Both the position numbers and the translations under genes were made by a program. A DNA stretch of 64,000 nucleotides from Actinomyces radicidentis (GTDB lineage Bacteria; Actinomycetota; Actinomycetes; Actinomycetales; Actinomycetaceae), in assembly GCF_001553565.1 (NCBI RefSeq), contig NZ_CP014228.1, forward strand, positions 868,001-932,000. The letters run 5' to 3'. This document shows, piece after piece, positions 43,362-50,099 of the stretch. How positions within the stretch are numbered: the stretch's first letter is position 1; every line of letters begins with the position of its first letter. Below the pieces are notes generated by a model. It searched no databases, had not been told where the DNA came from, and saw nothing but the letters and a program-made list of their open reading frames with translations.

Positions 43362-43455
43362 CCGCAGGCTCGGGTCGTCCCGGCCGATGAGCTCGTCGAG
43401 CCTGCCGGCCGTGAGCGGCGGGGTGAGGGCGTCGGGGTCGGTCCATCAGGGCACG

Positions 43456-43932
43456 TCAGGCCTCCTCGTGGGGCTCGGCGGGGTGCAGGGAGTCCTCGAG
43501 GAGGGCGGCGCTGGAGCCGAGCAGCCCGGTCGCCCACTGGAGCCACTCGTCGAGCTGGGCGTCGCTCATCCCCTCCTCCACGGGCGTGGCCGCGTCGAGG
43601 ACGACGTCGAGGCCGGGGCGGGGCCCCTCGGGCTCGGCCGGGTCGTCGGGGCCGGACGGGAGGATCGTGAGGACGGGGGCCGGCTCGTGGCTGAGGAGGT
43701 GGGCGGCGGCGGCGCGGACCGCTCCGGCCCGCTCGTCCGTGGCCTCGACGCTGAGGACGGTCCTGGCGGCGAGGCCGGCACCGTCCGGGGAGACCCAGAG
43801 GACGACCTCCCTGCTCCCCCCGTGGTGGGGCAGGGCGAGGACGAGGCGGTCGTCGTCGCGGGTGGTGGGGAGCCCGTGCAGCCGCGCCCAGTGCTCCAGC
43901 CGCTCGACTCGTACGGTGGGAAGAGCAGTCAC
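43456..43932 (-). CDS. YbjN-like sensory/chaperone-fold protein
   Basis: A 158-aa protein: MTALPTVRVERLEHWARLHG, then DRLVLALPHHGGSREVVLWV, a beta-rich middle part and a C-terminal helix pair DAQLDEWLQWATGLLGSSAA. Size and layout resemble the YbjN / type III secretion chaperone-like fold common in actinobacteria. It is the first gene of the operon that continues with the small protein, the Hsp90-like ATPase and the 1014-aa repeat protein. YbjN-like proteins are thought to bind other proteins or regulate; the specific role is unknown. Upstream, 43933-44129 is GC-rich spacer. Confidence 0.6.
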   Translation of the reverse strand: MTALPTVRVERLEHWARLHGLPTTRDDDRLVLALPHHGGSREVVLWVSPDGAGLAARTVLSVEATDERAGAVRAAAAHLLSHEPAPVLTILPSGPDDPAEPEGPRPGLDVVLDAATPVEEGMSDAQLDEWLQWATGLLGSSAALLEDSLHPAEPHEEA

Positions 43933-44129
43933 CCCGTCACGATAACGGTGCGGGAGGCGCCGCGCCCCATGGACCGGGCGGGTGGCTCATGGGGAGAGCG
44001 CCCCAGGACCTCGGGGGCCGAGGGCCATGGCTCAGCTTCCCAGGGCCCGAGGCCCAGGGGGCGGACCCAGAGGTCGCTTCTCGCCATCCGCGTCCCCGGA
44101 GGATCCTGAGGCCCAGGGGCTCAGAGGGC

Positions 44130-44936
44130 TCAGAGCCCGAGGAAGCGGGCGACCTCCTCGGATCCCGGGGCGGCGCGCAGCTCGGCCATCGGGGCGTTGG
44201 CCAGGAGTCGGCCGGCGCTGCGTCCCGCCCCCATGACGCCCACCCGGTCGGCGACGGCCTGGGCCTCGGCGTGGTCGTGGGTGACGTAGAGGGCGGTCGT
44301 GCCCTGGCCGGTGAGGATGCGCCGGAGCTCCGCGGACAGCTCCTCGCGCAGGGCGCGGTCCAGGGCGGACAGGGGCTCGTCGAGCAGGAGGAGGCGCGGG
44401 CGGGGGGCCAGGGAGCGGGCCAGGGCGACGCGCTGGGCCTGGCCGCCGGACAGCGTGGCGACGTCACGGGGGCCGTAGCCGGGCAGGCCGACGAGCTCGA
44501 GGACCTCCTCGACCCGCTCACGGCGCCGCGCTCGCGGCCACCCGGCCAGGCCGTAGGCGACGTTGCCGGCGACGTCACGGAAGCCGAAGAGCTGCCCCTC
44601 CTGGAACATGAGGCCGAAGCCCCGCTTGTGGACGGGGACGGTGGTGACGTCCTCGCCGTCCCAGGTGACGCGGCCGCCGGCGAGGTCCTCGAGGCCGGCG
44701 ACGGCGCGCAGCAGGGAGGACTTGCCGCAGCCGGAGGGGCCCAGGAGGGCCTGGACGGTGCCGGTGGGCACGGTGAGGCTGACGCCGTCGACGGCGGTGA
44801 CGGTGCTGGTGCGCCGTCGTCCGCGCCCGGTGGCGGGGTAGACGACGGTGAGGTCCACGACGTCGAGCCCGGCACCCGCCGGGGCCTGCGGGCCCTCGGG
44901 GCGGCCCGGGGCGTGGGGGCGCTCAGTGGCGGTCAT
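44130..44936 (-). CDS. thiQ: Thiamine ABC transporter ATPase
   Basis: A 268-aa ABC ATPase: Walker A GPSGCGKSSLL near residue 70, Q-loop FQEGQLFGFRDV, signature LSGGQAQRVALARSLAPRPR, Walker B LLLLDEPLSALD and switch VTHDHAEA. It resembles the ThiQ/iron-type ATPases that work with two-domain permeases. It overlaps the permease gene by 14 bp and is last in the riboswitch-controlled operon, which identifies its substrate as thiamine or TPP. The N-terminal 25 residues are a Pro/Gly-rich extension. Confidence 0.85.
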   Translation of the reverse strand: MTATERPHAPGRPEGPQAPAGAGLDVVDLTVVYPATGRGRRRTSTVTAVDGVSLTVPTGTVQALLGPSGCGKSSLLRAVAGLEDLAGGRVTWDGEDVTTVPVHKRGFGLMFQEGQLFGFRDVAGNVAYGLAGWPRARRRERVEEVLELVGLPGYGPRDVATLSGGQAQRVALARSLAPRPRLLLLDEPLSALDRALREELSAELRRILTGQGTTALYVTHDHAEAQAVADRVGVMGAGRSAGRLLANAPMAELRAAPGSEEVARFLGL

Positions 44937-46962
44937 CGTCGTTCCTCTCCCCGCCCCCGTCGTGGGGGTGCGGGCTCTCGGGGGTGGTCGCCGGGCGGGG
45001 CCGTGACCCGGTGCCGGGGGCCGCGCCCCCGCCGGCGGAGGGTGCTGCCGCGTCGGCGGGCACGGCGGAGGGGGCCGGGCCGGGGACAGGGGTGGGCGCA
45101 GGGGTGGCTGAGACGGTCCCTCGAGCGGCCGAGACGGTCGCGGGGGCGGCGGCGGTCTGGGCCCACTCGCAGGCCAGCATGATGACGGCGGTGCCCAGCG
45201 CGAGGACGACGCCGGCGGCCAGCCCCATCCCCTGGTTCTGGGCGCCGGGCGAGCCGATGAGTCGGTAGAGGACGACCGGCAGGGTCGGCTCCTGGGGGCG
45301 GGCGAGGAAGCTCGTCGCCCCGAACTCTCCGAGGCTCGTCGCGAGCGCGAAGCCGGCGGCGAGGCCCCCCGCGCGCAGGAGGTGGGGGCCGTCGACGGTG
45401 GCGAGGACGCGCCCGGGTCCGGCGCCCAGGGCCGCGGCGGCCTCGCGCTGGCGCGGGTCGATGGCGCGCAGCGCGGGCAGGAGGGTGCGGACGACGAGGG
45501 GCACGGCGACGACCGCCTGGGCGAGCGGCAGGATCCACCAGGACCGCGTCAGCGACAGCGGCGGGCGCGAGAGGGTGATGAGGAAGCCGAAGCCGACGGT
45601 GACCGCAGAGACCCCCAGCGGCAGCATGAAGAGGGAGTCGAGGAGCGCGACGCCGCGGCGTGCCCAGCGACCGCGAGGCCGCCGGGAGACGATGAGGGAG
45701 ACCGCTGCACCGATGGCGAGCGCGATCGCCGCCGCCGCGAGCGCCACCTTGAGCGAGTTCCCGGCGGCCTGCCAGACCGTGACGATGAGGGCGTTCGAAC
45801 CGCCGGTGGTGCCGAGGTCGCGGTAGTTCGCGAGGGTCCACTCCCCCGCTCGCCGCAGGGAGCGCAGCACGAGGACGACGATCGGCCCGACCAGCAGGCC
45901 GATGACGACCGTGAGGGTGAGCAGGAGCGCCGGGAGGTCGGCGGCGCGCAGCCGGGTGGCGGGCACGTCGAGGCGCAGGCGCAGGCTCGCCTGGCTGGCG
46001 GCGCGGGCGCGCTCCGCGACCCACAGGACGGCGGCGATGACGAGGAGCTGGAGGACGGAGAGGACGGCGGCGCCGCGCAGGTCGAGGTACTGGGCGGTGA
46101 GCACGTAGATCTCTGTCTCGATGGTGCCGATCCCGGTGCCGCCGAGGACGAGGACGACGCCGTAGGCGGTGGCGCAGAAGAGGAAGGTGAGGGAGGCGGC
46201 CGAGGCGATGGCGGGCATGAGGCTCGGCAGGGTGACGGTGCGGAAGGCCCGCCACGGCGAGGCTCCCAGGGCTCGGGCGGCCTCGACGGCGCGGGGGTCG
46301 AGGCGGGACCACATGGTGCCGACGGTGCGCACGACGAGCCCGTAGTTGAAGAAGACGAGGGCGGCGACGACGGTCGTCGTCGTGCCGTCGAGGTGGAGGG
46401 CGCCGAGCGGCCCGCCGGTGGTGACGAGGGCGTGGAAGGCGACGCCGACGACGACGCTGGGCAGGACGAAGGGGACGATGACGAGGCCGCGCAGGAGGTC
46501 GCGGCCGGCGAAGCGGCGGCGGTAGAGGACGAGGGCTCCGGGCACGCCGAGGAGGACGCAGCCCAGGGTGCCGAGCGTCGCCTGGACGAGGGTCTGGCGG
46601 ATGATCCGCCAGGTGCGGGCGCGGGTGAGGACCTCGCCGAAGCCAGAGAGGTCGAGGGCGCCGTCGGGGGCGAGGCCGCGGCCGACGAGGGTGAGGACGG
46701 GCCAGGCGAAGAGAAGGCCGAGGAAGACGAGCGGGACGACGACGGCGAGCGTCCAGCCGGCCCGCTCGCCCCACCCCGCCCGTGGCCCCCGCCCGCACCC
46801 TCCTCGCGAGATCGGGACTTCCTGACCCCGAGATCGGGACATCCTGACCGCGAGATCGGGACGTTCCGACCGCAGGCTCGGTCCGGCGATGGGCGACGGC
46901 TGCTCGCCGCCGCCCACCGCCGTCGTCGGCTCCCCGACCGGCCCGCCCCCCGGCGTCGTCAC
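44923..46962 (-). CDS. thiP: Thiamine ABC transporter permease, two-domain
   Basis: A 679-aa permease with two tandem BPD_transp_1 modules, about 12 helices in all, as in ThiP. EAA-type loops are AVEAARALGASPWRAFRTVT (first half) and QREAAAALGAGPGRVLATVD (second half). GTG 46962 overlaps the binding-protein stop (GTGA), supporting it as start. Residues 1-68 precede the first helix (GWTLAVVVPLVFLGLLFAWP); within them residues 30-52 are encoded by three units of the dispersed 22-bp repeat, reading PDLAVRMSRSRGQEVPIS. The C-terminal 70 residues are a Pro/Ala-rich tail. Couples ThiB-bound thiamine or its phosphates to import. Confidence 0.87.
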   Translation of the reverse strand: MTTPGGGPVGEPTTAVGGGEQPSPIAGPSLRSERPDLAVRMSRSRGQEVPISRGGCGRGPRAGWGERAGWTLAVVVPLVFLGLLFAWPVLTLVGRGLAPDGALDLSGFGEVLTRARTWRIIRQTLVQATLGTLGCVLLGVPGALVLYRRRFAGRDLLRGLVIVPFVLPSVVVGVAFHALVTTGGPLGALHLDGTTTTVVAALVFFNYGLVVRTVGTMWSRLDPRAVEAARALGASPWRAFRTVTLPSLMPAIASAASLTFLFCATAYGVVLVLGGTGIGTIETEIYVLTAQYLDLRGAAVLSVLQLLVIAAVLWVAERARAASQASLRLRLDVPATRLRAADLPALLLTLTVVIGLLVGPIVVLVLRSLRRAGEWTLANYRDLGTTGGSNALIVTVWQAAGNSLKVALAAAAIALAIGAAVSLIVSRRPRGRWARRGVALLDSLFMLPLGVSAVTVGFGFLITLSRPPLSLTRSWWILPLAQAVVAVPLVVRTLLPALRAIDPRQREAAAALGAGPGRVLATVDGPHLLRAGGLAAGFALATSLGEFGATSFLARPQEPTLPVVLYRLIGSPGAQNQGMGLAAGVVLALGTAVIMLACEWAQTAAAPATVSAARGTVSATPAPTPVPGPAPSAVPADAAAPSAGGGAAPGTGSRPRPATTPESPHPHDGGGERNDDDRH
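46808..46873 (+). repeat. 22-bp tandem repeat inside the thiP 5' coding region (3 units)
   Basis: Three contiguous 22-bp units start at 46808, 46830 and 46852 with GAGATCGGGACTTCC, GAGATCGGGACATCC and GAGATCGGGACGTTCC. A degenerate AGGCTCGGTC of the sister subfamily follows at 46874. Elsewhere in the window these repeats are between genes; here they fall within codons 30-52 of thiP, in the non-conserved N-terminal extension. Confidence 0.85.
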
Positions 46963-48038
46963 TGGCCGACGGCCTCGGTCCAGGTCTGCAGCCAGGCCTC
47001 GCGGTTCTTCGTGATCTCGTCCGCCTCGACGACGATCGGGTCGTCGGAGGTGGCGCCGAACTTCTGCATGGCCTCGGAAAGGGTCGCCTCGGGGTTGACC
47101 GGGTACATGTACATGGAGTCCGGGATCGCGGACTGGACCTTCTTGCTCAGCATCCACTCGACGAAGGCCTTGCCGCCGGCCGGGTTCGCGGCGCCGGCGA
47201 GCACGCCCGCGTACTCGACCTGACGGGTCGCGGTGGACAGCACCGACGCCGTCGTCGAGGACTTGCCGTCGTCGGAGAGGGTCGAGGCCGGGGAGGAGGA
47301 GTAGGAGACGACGATCGGGTAGGCGCCCTTGCCCTCGCCCGCGGAGAAGTCCGTCTCGTAGGCGTCGGTCCAGCCGGAGTCGATCTTCGCGCCGTTGGCG
47401 ACGAGCTTCTTCCAGTAGTCCGCGAAGCCGTCCTCGCCGAAGTGGCCGATGGTGGCCAGGAGGAAGGCGAGGCCGGTGGAGGAGGTCGAGGGGTTGATGG
47501 CGACGAGGAGGTCCTTGTAGTCGTCCTTGATGAGGTCCTCGAAGGAGGTCGGGGCGGCCAGGCCCTTCTTCTCGAACCAGTCGACGTCGTAGTTGAGGCA
47601 GACCTCGCCGAAGTCGATGGGGGCCAGGGCCTTCTGCCCGTCGACGAGGTACTGGTCCGCGCCCTCGGGCAGGGCCACGGTCTGGGAGGTGTCGATGACG
47701 CCCTCGGACAGGACGCGCGAGGCGAAGGAGTTGTCGACGCCGAAGACGACGTCGCCCTGGGGGGCGTCCTTGGTGAGGACGAGCTTGTTGACGAGCTCGC
47801 CGCCGTCCCCCATGGTCACGACGGTGAGCGAGCAGCCCGTGTCCGCCTGGAACTGGGACTCGATCTCCTTGGGGAGGTTGAAGGAGTCGTGGGTGACGAG
47901 GGTGACGGTGCCCGACGGGCTGGCGGTGACGCTCGACGACGAGCCGGACGAGCCGCCGGAGCAGGCGGCCAGGGCGAGGCCGGCGACGGCGGTGGCGGAG
48001 CCGGCGAGCACGGCGCGTCGGGTGATGGTGGTGGACAC
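46959..48038 (-). CDS. thiB: Thiamine ABC transporter substrate-binding lipoprotein
   Basis: A 359-aa lipoprotein: RRAVLAGSATAVAGLALAAC gives the lipobox with Cys26, then a Ser-rich linker. The mature protein is a type II periplasmic-binding fold of the ThiB/TbpA class: VTLVTHDSFNLPKEIESQFQ, GDVVFGVDNSFASRVLSEGV, APIDFGEVCLNYDVDWFEKK and the C-terminal MYMYPVNPEATL are all characteristic. It binds thiamine, TMP or TPP outside the membrane. It is the first gene after the TPP riboswitch and is coupled to thiP by a GTGA overlap. Confidence 0.9.
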   Translation of the reverse strand: MSTTITRRAVLAGSATAVAGLALAACSGGSSGSSSSVTASPSGTVTLVTHDSFNLPKEIESQFQADTGCSLTVVTMGDGGELVNKLVLTKDAPQGDVVFGVDNSFASRVLSEGVIDTSQTVALPEGADQYLVDGQKALAPIDFGEVCLNYDVDWFEKKGLAAPTSFEDLIKDDYKDLLVAINPSTSSTGLAFLLATIGHFGEDGFADYWKKLVANGAKIDSGWTDAYETDFSAGEGKGAYPIVVSYSSSPASTLSDDGKSSTTASVLSTATRQVEYAGVLAGAANPAGGKAFVEWMLSKKVQSAIPDSMYMYPVNPEATLSEAMQKFGATSDDPIVVEADEITKNREAWLQTWTEAVGQ

Positions 48039-48108
48039 GTGTTCCTCCTAGACGTGGTCAGGAGGGCCCGGGCGTCCGCGGGGCGGCGGACGCGCGGGGA
48101 GAACTCGA

Positions 48109-48205
48109 CTTCCTTCGCCGGTGCTGGCCGGAGCAGGTTCGAGGGTCTGCGGTCTCCCGCACTCTCAGCGCCCGTCCCGCGGGGTCCGGTGGGGCGCTCC
48201 CCTGT
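48109..48205 (-). promoter_or_regulatory. TPP (THI element) riboswitch
   Basis: The minus strand, 70 bp before thiB, contains the conserved THI-element blocks in order: ACAGGGGAGC, GCTGAGAGTGCGG with the CUGAGA pyrimidine-sensing motif, GACCGCAGACCCTCGAACC and CTGCTCCGGC, ending ACCGGCGAAGGAAG. The P1/P2 complementary arms are present. It controls thiBPQ in response to thiamine pyrophosphate, which confirms the substrate of the transporter. Confidence 0.92.
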
Positions 48206-48294
48206 CGTGGTGCGGCCCACGATACGCGCCGCGACGGGCGCCGTGGCACGAGCGGCGCCCGCCCGGGCGCGGTGACCTGACGGCGCTCCCGCTC

Positions 48295-49359
48295 TCAGCG
48301 CCGCGGGGCGTGCAAGGGCGTCACCGTCGCACGCTCCGGCGGTTCCTGCGCGGGAACCCAGTGGGGGACGAAGGGCTCCGGGAGCATCGTGAACCAGTTG
48401 TCGAAGTGGTCGGGATCGTCCGCAGGCGGGACGAACGCCGTGCCGATGAGGCGCTGGGCATCATCCCCCGGCCCGCAGAGGGCCTCGACCCACGCCCCCA
48501 TCTCGACGTGACCCACCTCGACGCCTCGCGTGGCGAGGAGGGCCGCGCCGAGCAGGAAGACGTCGTGGATGACGAGGATCTCCGCGGGCGTGCAGGCGAG
48601 CGCCTCGTCCTCGCCGACCCCGAGGACGCAGAGGCGTGCGCTCAGGAGGCTGGCGAGGCTGCGCAGCTGGTAGACGAGCTCGTAGTCGTACCGGGTCAGC
48701 CAGAGCTGCGGCAGCGTCTGCCCGATGTGCGTCTCGTCGAGCTCGCCCAGGTGGGAGCCCCGGGGCATCGCCGCGAGATAGTCGAGGTCCTCCGTGAGGG
48801 AGCCGTCGTAGACGTGCGCGCCGACGGCGAAGCAACGGGCCGCCCGTTCATCGAGCGTGCGGGCGAGCAGTGGGGAGTAGGTCCGCGCCAGGACCTCAGG
48901 AATATCATCCCACGGCGGGATCCCCAGGGCCTCTGCGTCGTCGGTGCGGTCCGCGTCGTACTCGTCGTCGGGGCCCGCCCCGGATGGGGCACCGCCGTCG
49001 TATCCCGCGGCGGCGAGCACAGTGCGCATCGCGTCAGCGAGACCGTCGGTGGGCTCGTCGTCGACCAGGCTGTAGGAGGACCCGGGGTCCCAGCCGAAGG
49101 ACCCGGACGGCGGGAGGTCCCACGGGCGCGGAACGCGGGCGTACCACGGCGTGGGCGGCTCCCAGCCGAGGGCGTCCCAGACGGCGGCCTGCTTGTCCGA
49201 GCGGACCTGTGTGCGGCCGGCCTCGTAGTTCCGCCACGTCGGGACCGTGACGCCGGCCGCACGCGCCATCTGGGGCACGTCGAGGCCGAGCTCAAGACGT
49301 CGGGCACGCATCGCCTGCGCGATGTCGAGGTCGTCCGGCTCGTGGTGGATCGAGGTCAT
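48295..49359 (-). CDS. XRE-type helix-turn-helix protein
   Basis: A 354-aa protein. The N-terminus, AMRARRLELGLDVPQMARAA then GVTVPTWRNYEAGRTQV (about residues 15-52), is an XRE/Cro-type helix-turn-helix. The remaining 300 residues are unrecognised and mostly helical, with acidic stretches (DDEYDADRTDDAEALGIPPW) and LTRYDYELVYQLRSLASLLS. No HExxH metallopeptidase motif is seen, so it is not of the ImmA/IrrE type. It could be a stand-alone regulator with a large sensing domain. Convergent with nothing nearby; divergent from the DUF4235 gene over a 243-bp spacer without visible genes. Confidence 0.7.
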   Translation of the reverse strand: MTSIHHEPDDLDIAQAMRARRLELGLDVPQMARAAGVTVPTWRNYEAGRTQVRSDKQAAVWDALGWEPPTPWYARVPRPWDLPPSGSFGWDPGSSYSLVDDEPTDGLADAMRTVLAAAGYDGGAPSGAGPDDEYDADRTDDAEALGIPPWDDIPEVLARTYSPLLARTLDERAARCFAVGAHVYDGSLTEDLDYLAAMPRGSHLGELDETHIGQTLPQLWLTRYDYELVYQLRSLASLLSARLCVLGVGEDEALACTPAEILVIHDVFLLGAALLATRGVEVGHVEMGAWVEALCGPGDDAQRLIGTAFVPPADDPDHFDNWFTMLPEPFVPHWVPAQEPPERATVTPLHAPRR

Positions 49360-49602
49360 CGTGCTGCCCTCCCGGAGGACTCGAGGACGGATCGCCACCG
49401 CGGACGCGGGAGGCTCCCGATCCACACTAGCGGGTCCGGCACGCAGGCGGGGCGCCGTCGGCCACCGCGGGAGCGGCGCCGTCGCGGTATCCGCGCTGGT
49501 GGGGCAGGATGTGCGTGTACGGAACGGCGTCGTCGCACCCCGCGACGCGCGCGCCGTCGTCCCCTCGCGGCCCCGCCGCGAACCGAAGGAACGGAGCACA
49601 CC

Positions 49603-49896
49603 ATGGCAGCAGACCTCGGATGGAAGGCCACCTCGGCCATCACCACCCTCGTCTCCGGCATCGTCGCCGAGAAGGCCGTCAAGATCGGCTGGAAGCTCGT
49701 CACGGGCCACGAGGCCCCGGAGCAGGAGGACCAGCTCCTCACCTACCAGCTCGCCGAGGTCATCGCCTTCGCGGTCATCTCCGGCGCCGCCATGACGGTG
49801 ACCCGCCAGCTCACGCTGCGCGAGGCCGCCAAGTGGTACGGCGGTCACGAGATCGAGAACCCGCTCGAGGAGAAGAAGCTCAAGGTCCAGGGCTGA
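49603..49896 (+). CDS. DUF4235 small membrane protein
   Basis: A 97-aa protein, start behind GAAGGAACGGAG. It reads GWKATSAITTLVSGIVAEKA (helix), then VIAFAVISGAAMTVTRQLTL (second membrane helix), and a basic C-terminus EEKKLKVQG. Size and pattern match the actinobacterial DUF4235 family of small integral membrane proteins. Function unknown. A strong hairpin follows 42 bp after the stop, so it is probably monocistronic. Confidence 0.8.
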   Translation: MAADLGWKATSAITTLVSGIVAEKAVKIGWKLVTGHEAPEQEDQLLTYQLAEVIAFAVISGAAMTVTRQLTLREAAKWYGGHEIENPLEEKKLKVQG

Positions 49897-49938
49897 CCCG
49901 TCCTCCCGGTCGGGCCCCGCGCCCAGCCGGGCACCGAG

Positions 49939-49999
49939 CTCGTACTTCCGCCCCTGAGACCCACGGCAAGGCTGTGGGTCTCAGGGGCGGAGGTACGAG
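49939..49999 (+). terminator. 26-bp stem-loop after DUF4235 gene
   Basis: 49939-49964 (CTCGTACTTCCGCCCCTGAG and on) pairs with 49974-49999 with a single mismatch across a 9-base loop. It is a very stable hairpin placed where a terminator is expected, but its length and lack of a T tract also fit an extragenic palindrome like that at 2614-2682, which has arms of the same length. Confidence 0.7.
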
Positions 50000-50099
50000 G
50001 TGGGCGCGTGAGCCCGTCCTCGCGCCGCGTGCCCGGGGCGGGGCGCCGCTCACCGAACCCCCGGCCGTGACCGTCGCAGCACCCGGCTAGGCTTCCTGC

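Noticed and set aside
43933-44129. GGCCCAGGGGGC-like repeats before the YbjN-like gene as a functional element.
   Set aside because: They are short, GC-biased and not found in an ordered pattern; probably chance.
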